Assembly (NCBI GenBank): GCA_040219295.1
Contig: JAVJST010000002.1
Location: 124,001 to 188,000, forward strand
DNA: 64,000 nt
Direction of reading: 5' to 3'
From: JAVJST01 sp040219295
GTDB taxonomy: Bacteria > Pseudomonadota > Alphaproteobacteria > Rhodospirillales > Casp-alpha2
The notes under the pieces are model-generated. The model had not been told where the DNA came from, did not search any database, and saw nothing but the letters and a program-made list of their open reading frames with translations. Both the position numbers and the translations under genes were made by a program. Position 1 is the stretch's first letter; each line of letters starts with the position of its first letter. This document shows, in pieces, positions 59,339-64,000 of this stretch.

Positions 59339-60802
59339 TTACGCGTTCTGCGCCTGTAGTGGTTTTGGCTGCTGTTGCTGATCTTGCTTGGGGGCCTCTT
59401 GCTCGGCCGGTTTAGTATCAGCCTGCTGTTCGGGCGCCGTGCTTTCAGGCTCGACCTCAAGCGCGTCGGCGAGCATTTCGTAGCAGGACTTGAGACTGTC
59501 GGATTCGTCGATTTTCTGGCCAAGGAATTCTTCGATCCTCGGATAGTAATGAATAGCCTCGTCCACAGCTTTGTCACTGCCCCGGCGATACGCGCCGAGT
59601 CTGATCAGCTCCGCCATGTCTTCATAGGTCGCCATGAAACCCCGCGCCCTCGAAACGAGTGCGTTCTCGTAATCCGAATTGCACCTGGGCATAGTTCGCG
59701 AAACGCTACGCAGCACATCGATCGCCGGATACCGGTTGCGTTGGGCGATATCGCGGCTCAACACGACGTGACCGTCGAGAATCCCGCGGACGGCGTCGGC
59801 GACAGGTTCATTATGGTCGTCGCCCTCAACCAGCACGGTAAACAGTGCGGTAATATCGCCCTCCTGGCCGTGTCCTGGCCCGGCGCGCTCCATCAAGCGC
59901 GGCAACTCGGCAAAGACCGACGGCGTGTATCCCTTGCTGGCGGGCGGCTCACCGGCGGACAGCCCGATCTCACGCTGGGCCATGGCAAACCGCGTCACGC
60001 TGTCCATCAGGCAGAGAACGTGATGGCCGCGGTTACGCATGTATTCGGCGACGGCCATCGTCACGTAGGCGGCCTGACGGCGGACAAGCGGCGGCTCGTC
60101 CGACGTCGCGACAACGACCACGCTCTTGGCGAGTCCCTCTGGCCCCAGGTCGTCCTCGATGAACTCGCGCGCTTCGCGTCCGCGTTCGCCGACAAGCCCA
60201 ATGACATTAACATCCGCCGACGTGTTTCGGGCCATCATCGAGAGCAATGTCGACTTACCGATACCGGAGCCGGCGAATATCCCGAGACGTTGTCCTTGGC
60301 AAACGGTCAGAAACGCGTTCATGGCCTTTACGCCAAGGTCGACCTTGCCGCCGACCCGGCGACGGCTGTGTGCCGACGGCGGCGTGCCATGAATGGGAAA
60401 TGCGGTATTGCCGCTGCCCAGCGGTCCCTTGCCGTCGACTGGTTCGCCAAATGCGTTGATCACACGTCCCAGCCAGGACTCGTCAGGGAAAATCGCCGGG
60501 TCGTTTGCCGCGATCTCTACCCGGCAACCCAATCCGACGCCGTCGAGCGATCCGAACGGCATGACCAATGCCTTGTTCTCGCGAAAGCCGACCGCTTCGC
60601 ATAGCACCTTGGTCCCGTTGCGACGGTAGACGGTGCAGTAGTCGCCAACCGAAACACTGCCCTCGACACCGCCGACTTCCAGCAGCAACCCGACCACCTG
60701 CGTGACCTGGCCGACAATACGATAGTCGGGCAGACGCTCGATCTGGTGAATGATCGTGTTGCCGAGAATGCTCAATGTGCGCTCCGCCACGCCGCCATAC
60801 AA
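59339..60802 (-). CDS. fliI: Flagellar export ATPase FliI
   Basis: FliI is the ATPase of flagellar protein export. It has 487 residues. The P-loop is GIFAGSGIGKSTLLSMMARN near residue 170, followed by VIGLVGERGREAREFIEDDL, LVRRQAAYVTMAVAEYMRNR, CLMDSVTRFAMAQREIGLSA and YPAIDVLRSVSRTMP. The last 40 residues (EPESTAPEQQADTKPAEQEA and on) are a Glu/Gln/Pro-rich tail beyond the usual end. The ATG at 60802 has only a weak ribosome site. It is divergent from ctrA across 223 bases. Confidence 0.95.
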   Translation of the reverse strand: MYGGVAERTLSILGNTIIHQIERLPDYRIVGQVTQVVGLLLEVGGVEGSVSVGDYCTVYRRNGTKVLCEAVGFRENKALVMPFGSLDGVGLGCRVEIAANDPAIFPDESWLGRVINAFGEPVDGKGPLGSGNTAFPIHGTPPSAHSRRRVGGKVDLGVKAMNAFLTVCQGQRLGIFAGSGIGKSTLLSMMARNTSADVNVIGLVGERGREAREFIEDDLGPEGLAKSVVVVATSDEPPLVRRQAAYVTMAVAEYMRNRGHHVLCLMDSVTRFAMAQREIGLSAGEPPASKGYTPSVFAELPRLMERAGPGHGQEGDITALFTVLVEGDDHNEPVADAVRGILDGHVVLSRDIAQRNRYPAIDVLRSVSRTMPRCNSDYENALVSRARGFMATYEDMAELIRLGAYRRGSDKAVDEAIHYYPRIEEFLGQKIDESDSLKSCYEMLADALEVEPESTAPEQQADTKPAEQEAPKQDQQQQPKPLQAQNA

Positions 60803-60886
60803 AACTGAGCCTGCGAATCGCCTGCACGTACTTTGCGCAGAAGGCGGTTCTGACCCCCCGTTCGGGCACTATGACCGGGAAAATCT

Positions 60887-60900
60887 TTAAGTTCCATTAA
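60887..60900. promoter_or_regulatory. CtrA-like site with 6-base spacing (distal, fliI-ctrA region)
   Basis: TTAA (60887-60890), 6 bases, TTAA (60897-60900), followed by ACCAT, as in the TTAACCAT half-site. The spacing is one base short of the consensus. It lies 85 bases from the fliI start. Confidence 0.35.
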
Positions 60901-60992
60901 ACCATATATTTGAATAGCTTAGGATGGATTCAACGACTTTAACCCAAGCCCGGATGCCGGTTTTGTTGCCAGCCGAGTCTCGCACGAATATG

Positions 60993-61008
60993 GTTAATGA
61001 AGATTAAC
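60993..61008. promoter_or_regulatory. CtrA-like palindrome next to the ctrA start
   Basis: GTTAAT-GAAG-ATTAAC is a perfect inverted repeat, TTAA-N6-TTAA, ending 17 bases before the ctrA ATG. It could mediate autoregulation. The 6-base spacing is one short of the consensus. Confidence 0.4.
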
Positions 61009-61025
61009 GATGCGAGGGCTTCGAA

Positions 61026-61736
61026 ATGCGCGTGCTGCTGGTTGAAGACGATGCTGCAATGAAAGACAGCATCGAGTTGATGCTCAAGTCATCCGGCATG
61101 GTCGTCGATTCCACTGATCTCGGCGAGGACGGTCTGGAGATCGGTAAACTTTATGACTACGACATCATCATCCTCGACATCATGTTGCCCGACATGGACG
61201 GGTTCGAGGTTCTGCGTCGCCTCAGGGACGCGCGGGTACAGACCCCGGTCCTGATCCTCTCGGGTCTCTCAGAGTCGGAAAACAAGGTCAAGGGCCTTGG
61301 ATCCGGCGCCGACGATTACCTGACCAAGCCGTTCAACCGCGAAGAACTCGTTGCTCGGATCCAGGCCATCGTGCGCCGCTCGGCTGGACACTCGCAGTCG
61401 GTCATCGAAACTGGTCGTCTGACAGTCAACCTCGATGCCCAAACCGTTGAGGTCGATGGCCAGTCGGTGCATCTGACCGGCAAGGAGTACGGCATCCTTG
61501 AACTGCTGAGCCTGCGCAAGGGTACCACGCTGACCAAGGAGATGTTCCTCAACCACCTCTACGGCGGCATGGACGAACCGGAACTCAAGATTATTGACGT
61601 CTTCATTTGCAAGCTGCGCAAGAAACTGTCAGCCGCAACAGACGGGGAAAACTATATCGAGACCGTCTGGGGCCGCGGATACGCGCTTCGTGATCCGGAG
61701 GATGTCGGCGAAGCGCAGGTTCGCGCGAAGGCCTGA
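61026..61736 (+). CDS. ctrA: Cell-cycle response regulator CtrA
   Basis: CtrA is an OmpR-type master regulator of flagellar, chemotaxis and cell-cycle genes in Alphaproteobacteria. It has 236 residues. The receiver has VEDD at 6-9, phospho-acceptor Asp51 in IILDIMLPDMDGFEVL and Lys in GADDYLTKPF. The winged-helix domain (HLTGKEYGILELLSLRKGTT; DEPELKIIDVFICKLRKKLS; ETVWGRGYALRDP) is almost invariant with Caulobacter CtrA as I recall it. The C-terminus is …RAKA and lacks the two terminal alanines that ClpXP recognises in Caulobacter. It is convergent with cheR and divergent from fliI. Confidence 0.97.
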   Translation: MRVLLVEDDAAMKDSIELMLKSSGMVVDSTDLGEDGLEIGKLYDYDIIILDIMLPDMDGFEVLRRLRDARVQTPVLILSGLSESENKVKGLGSGADDYLTKPFNREELVARIQAIVRRSAGHSQSVIETGRLTVNLDAQTVEVDGQSVHLTGKEYGILELLSLRKGTTLTKEMFLNHLYGGMDEPELKIIDVFICKLRKKLSAATDGENYIETVWGRGYALRDPEDVGEAQVRAKA

Positions 61737-61760
61737 AGCGAAGGTCGCGTTAATTCGCAG

Positions 61761-62573
61761 TCAGCGAACGACCTGATAAAGGCCCCGTTGCCCCTTCACA
61801 GGTTCGAACTTGTCGCTGATGCCGAGGACGGTCTCCGCGCCCCCAAGGAACAACAACCCATCGTCGGGCATGAGGCCAGCAATACTGGCCAGAACCTTGG
61901 CCTTTGTCGGCGGGTCGAAGTAAATCAGCACGTTGCGGCAGAACACCACATCGAACTTGCCCAACCCCGACATGCTGTCGAGCAGATTGAAGTACTTGAA
62001 CTGGACCATCCGGCGGATTTCCTCCTTCAGCACCCAGTGATCGTCGACCTTGTCGAAGTATTTCACCAGCAAGGTGATCGGCATGCCACGCTGGACCTCA
62101 AACTGACTGTACTCGCCGGCGACGGCCTTTTTCAGGATGTCGTGGGAGATGTCGGTCGCGACGATGTCGTGGCGCCAACCACTCAGCTTGGCAGCTCTCT
62201 CCTTCAGGAGAATGGCCAGCGAGTAGGGTTCCTGCCCGCTCGATGATGCCGCGCACCAGATCCGGAATGACTTGGTCGACGCTCTCGATTCAAGCAGGCC
62301 CGGCAGGACCCTGTCGGTGAACAGGTCAAACGGCTTCTGATCACGGAAGAAGAACGACTCGTTGGTCGTCATGGCCTCGGTTATCTTGGTCTTGAGGTCT
62401 TCGCTGTTCGACCGGCGCATTTCGGCGATCAGGTCGTCGACGGAGGCGATCTCCATCTTTCGCGCAATCGGCATCAGCCGGCTCTCCAGCAGGTATGCCT
62501 TGTCACTGCTCAGTACTAGTCCCGAACGGTCCTTCAGGAATGTCGCTATGAACTGGAACTCTGCCGGGTTCAC
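61761..62573 (-). CDS. cheR: Chemotaxis methyltransferase CheR
   Basis: CheR methylates glutamates of chemoreceptors using SAM. It has 270 residues. The N-terminal helical domain includes FIATFLKDRSGLVLSSDKAY, then TNESFFFRDQKPFDLF, and the SAM domain has FRIWCAASSSGQEPYSLAIL and FDVVFCRNVLIYFDPPTKAK. All hallmark residues are present. Its start overlaps the cheB stop by 4 bases, so the pair is translationally coupled. Confidence 0.96.
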   Translation of the reverse strand: MNPAEFQFIATFLKDRSGLVLSSDKAYLLESRLMPIARKMEIASVDDLIAEMRRSNSEDLKTKITEAMTTNESFFFRDQKPFDLFTDRVLPGLLESRASTKSFRIWCAASSSGQEPYSLAILLKERAAKLSGWRHDIVATDISHDILKKAVAGEYSQFEVQRGMPITLLVKYFDKVDDHWVLKEEIRRMVQFKYFNLLDSMSGLGKFDVVFCRNVLIYFDPPTKAKVLASIAGLMPDDGLLFLGGAETVLGISDKFEPVKGQRGLYQVVR

Positions 62574-63733
62574 GCTGCCATCCCCCGAGCCAGTTTGAAG
62601 GTCTTTGCCGGCAGTTCATCGAGCGGCAGCACGGCGCTGCAAAGCCCCGCAGCGGCAACGGACCCTGGCATCCCCCAAACCACGCTGGTTTCCTCGTCCT
62701 GAGCGATGATCGTACCGCCGTTATCGACGATTGCGCGCCCCCCTTTGGTACCGTCGTTACCCATGCCGGTGAGTACGACACCCAGCACGTTGCCGCCGAA
62801 AGACGCCGCCGCGGTGCGAAACAAGGGATCGACAGCGGGCCTGCAGAAGTTTTCCGGGGGATCTTCGTTGAGGCTTATCTTGCGGGCGGCACCCGTGCCA
62901 TTCACCACCATGTGGAATCCCCCAGGTGCCAGCAAGATTTGCCCCGCCGTCGGCACGTCGCCTTCAACGGCCTCGCGACAGGGCCAGCCCGTAGCGCGTT
63001 CGATATGCCCGCACAGGATCGTCGTGAACTTCGCCGGCATGTGCTGGACCACGAGGATCGGGATGCCGATGGACTTGTCGACGCCCTTGAAGAACGTCTG
63101 CAGCGCCTGCGGGCCGCCGGTGGAACTCCCGACGACCAACACGCTGGGCTTTCCGTGGCCCGGAGAACGAAGCTCGATCTTGACCGCCCCTTCGCCGCGC
63201 GAGGAATGACGGCGCCAGCCCTCGTCTTTCTGCGGTGCCGGCGCAGCCGATGCGGACTGGTTGCTTGCACGGGTCGACCGCTGCATCCGAAGCTTGCCGA
63301 GGTTCCTTATCTTGTTGCAAAGCTCGTTGCGGAACGCGCCATCTCGGGCGACATCGCCCTTCGAGGTCGGCTTCTGGATATAGTCGCGAGCCCCGGCCTC
63401 AAGCGCCTTAAGAGCGATCTCCGCATTCCGCTCAGTCAGTGTTGAAGACATGATGATCTGAATGTCGGGCTTCGCCTTCAACATGCCCGGGATCGCTGAT
63501 ACGCCGTCGAGAACCGGCATCTCGATGTCCATGACGACGACATCCACGTCGGTTCGGGCGACCCGATCGATCGCCATCTGACCGTTTGACGCATCCGTGA
63601 CGATTTCCATACCCGTCTCTTCGCCGATCATCTTGCGATAAAGCCCGCGGATAACCGCCGAATCATCAACGATCATCACCCGCACTGCATTTGGATCAGA
63701 TGACGGCGTATCTGCGCTCATCGTCTCGCTCAT
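62570..63733 (-). CDS. cheB: Chemotaxis response regulator methylesterase CheB
   Basis: CheB demethylates or deamidates chemoreceptors once phosphorylated by CheA. It has 387 residues. The receiver has VMIVDDSAVIRGLYRKMIGE and phospho-Asp in VDVVVMDIEMPVLDG. The methylesterase domain has the catalytic Ser in VVGSSTGGPQALQTFF, His in ILVVQHMPAKFTTIL and Asp in LTGMGNDGTKGGRAI. A longer linker (about 145-185) than in enterics is seen. cheY lies 19 bases upstream on the same strand. Confidence 0.96.
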   Translation of the reverse strand: MSETMSADTPSSDPNAVRVMIVDDSAVIRGLYRKMIGEETGMEIVTDASNGQMAIDRVARTDVDVVVMDIEMPVLDGVSAIPGMLKAKPDIQIIMSSTLTERNAEIALKALEAGARDYIQKPTSKGDVARDGAFRNELCNKIRNLGKLRMQRSTRASNQSASAAPAPQKDEGWRRHSSRGEGAVKIELRSPGHGKPSVLVVGSSTGGPQALQTFFKGVDKSIGIPILVVQHMPAKFTTILCGHIERATGWPCREAVEGDVPTAGQILLAPGGFHMVVNGTGAARKISLNEDPPENFCRPAVDPLFRTAAASFGGNVLGVVLTGMGNDGTKGGRAIVDNGGTIIAQDEETSVVWGMPGSVAAAGLCSAVLPLDELPAKTFKLARGMAA

Positions 63734-63752
63734 CTCCGGTTGTCGACGACGT

Positions 63753-64000
63753 TTAGAGAAGGCCGACCTGTGAGAACTTCGCCTGAATAATCTCGCTGTC
63801 GAAAGGCTTCATGATGTATTCATTGGCGCCGGTCTCGAGCGCTTCCTGGATATGATCGATATCGTTCTCGGTGGTGCAGAACACGACCTTCGGCACCTCG
63901 CCGCCCGGCATCGCCCGAAGTTCCCGTAGAAACTCGATGCCGCTCTTGACCGGCATGTTCCAATCGAGAAGTACACCGTCAGGCATGCCCTCCGCGCAGC
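63753..64000 (-). CDS. cheY: CheY-type single-domain response regulator, 5' end outside the window
   Basis: The C-terminal about 80 residues of a receiver are present. The phospho-acceptor Asp is in GVLLDWNMPVKSGIEFLREL, the conserved Thr in VVFCTTEND and the Lys in NEYIMKPFDSEII. The frame continues to base 64000, so the gene begins beyond the window; an internal ATG at 63986 is not the start. There is no output domain after the receiver. Its place before cheB and cheR indicates the motor-binding CheY of this cluster. Confidence 0.93.
   Translation of the reverse strand, partial: CAEGMPDGVLLDWNMPVKSGIEFLRELRAMPGGEVPKVVFCTTENDIDHIQEALETGANEYIMKPFDSEIIQAKFSQVGLL

Noticed and set aside
1..64000. 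CRISPR arrays, tRNA or rRNA genes, riboswitches
   Set aside because: None recognised on reading the intergenic gaps. The only tandem repeat is coding (flagellin).

Overview
The window is a chromosomal flagellar locus of an alphaproteobacterium, probably Rhodospirillales-like. G+C is roughly 60% by eye. The lineage call rests on the FlaF/FlbT pair, an FlbD-type sigma54 activator, a near-textbook CtrA (identical over long stretches to what I recall of Caulobacter CtrA), its small inhibitor SciP, and a cheY-cheB-cheR-ctrA-fliI-fliJ arrangement. I see no rRNA, tRNA, CRISPR, insertion sequence, integrase or attachment site.

Layout. (1) 1-7308, + strand: end of an FlgN-like chaperone gene, flgK, flgL, flaF and a short flagellin-like protein. 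(2) 7338-38378: about 31 kb of flagellar and surface glycosylation genes on both strands, with the flagellin gene (10686-12446) inside it. It encodes GDP-mannose synthesis (two ManC, Gmd), three TPR-glycosyltransferases (two of the SPINDLY/O-GlcNAc-transferase type), further glycosyltransferases, four sulfotransferase-like modules, three methyltransferases (one fused to a kinase-like domain), a cassette for a CMP-activated acidic sugar (cytidylyltransferase, HpcH/HpaI aldolase, HAD phosphatase, epimerase, 2-hydroxyacid dehydrogenase), a Maf-like transferase and a GSCFA protein. (3) 38385-44555: flbT on the minus strand, then fliK-flgD-flgE behind a good sigma54 promoter. (4) 44757-45089: sciP. 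(5) 45291-57641: fliF-fliG-fliH-fliN-motA-flbD-flhA-flhF-flhG and two uncharacterised genes, followed by a serine hydrolase gene. (6) 58857-64000: fliJ and fliI (minus), ctrA (plus), then cheR, cheB and cheY (minus, cheY cut by the window end).

How it may work together. The flagellin has normal helical ends, but its middle is about 310 residues of serine/alanine-rich hexapeptide repeat built on SQASVA. This is a dense array of possible O-glycosylation sites, next to two cytosolic-type O-GlcNAc-transferase-like enzymes. One of those enzymes carries a C-terminal sulfotransferase-like domain. The island plausibly builds and attaches a methylated, possibly sulfated, possibly nonulosonate-like glycan to this repeat. 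Three exact CtrA boxes (TTAA-N7-TTAA) lie in front of glycosylation transcription units, and near-matches precede sciP and fliF. This suggests that glycosylation is under the same cell-cycle control as flagellar assembly.

The rod/hook/filament-junction proteins FlgK, FlgL and FlgE are all unusually large. FlgL and FlgE share a repeated beta-rich module. The surface of the whole external flagellum therefore looks elaborated.
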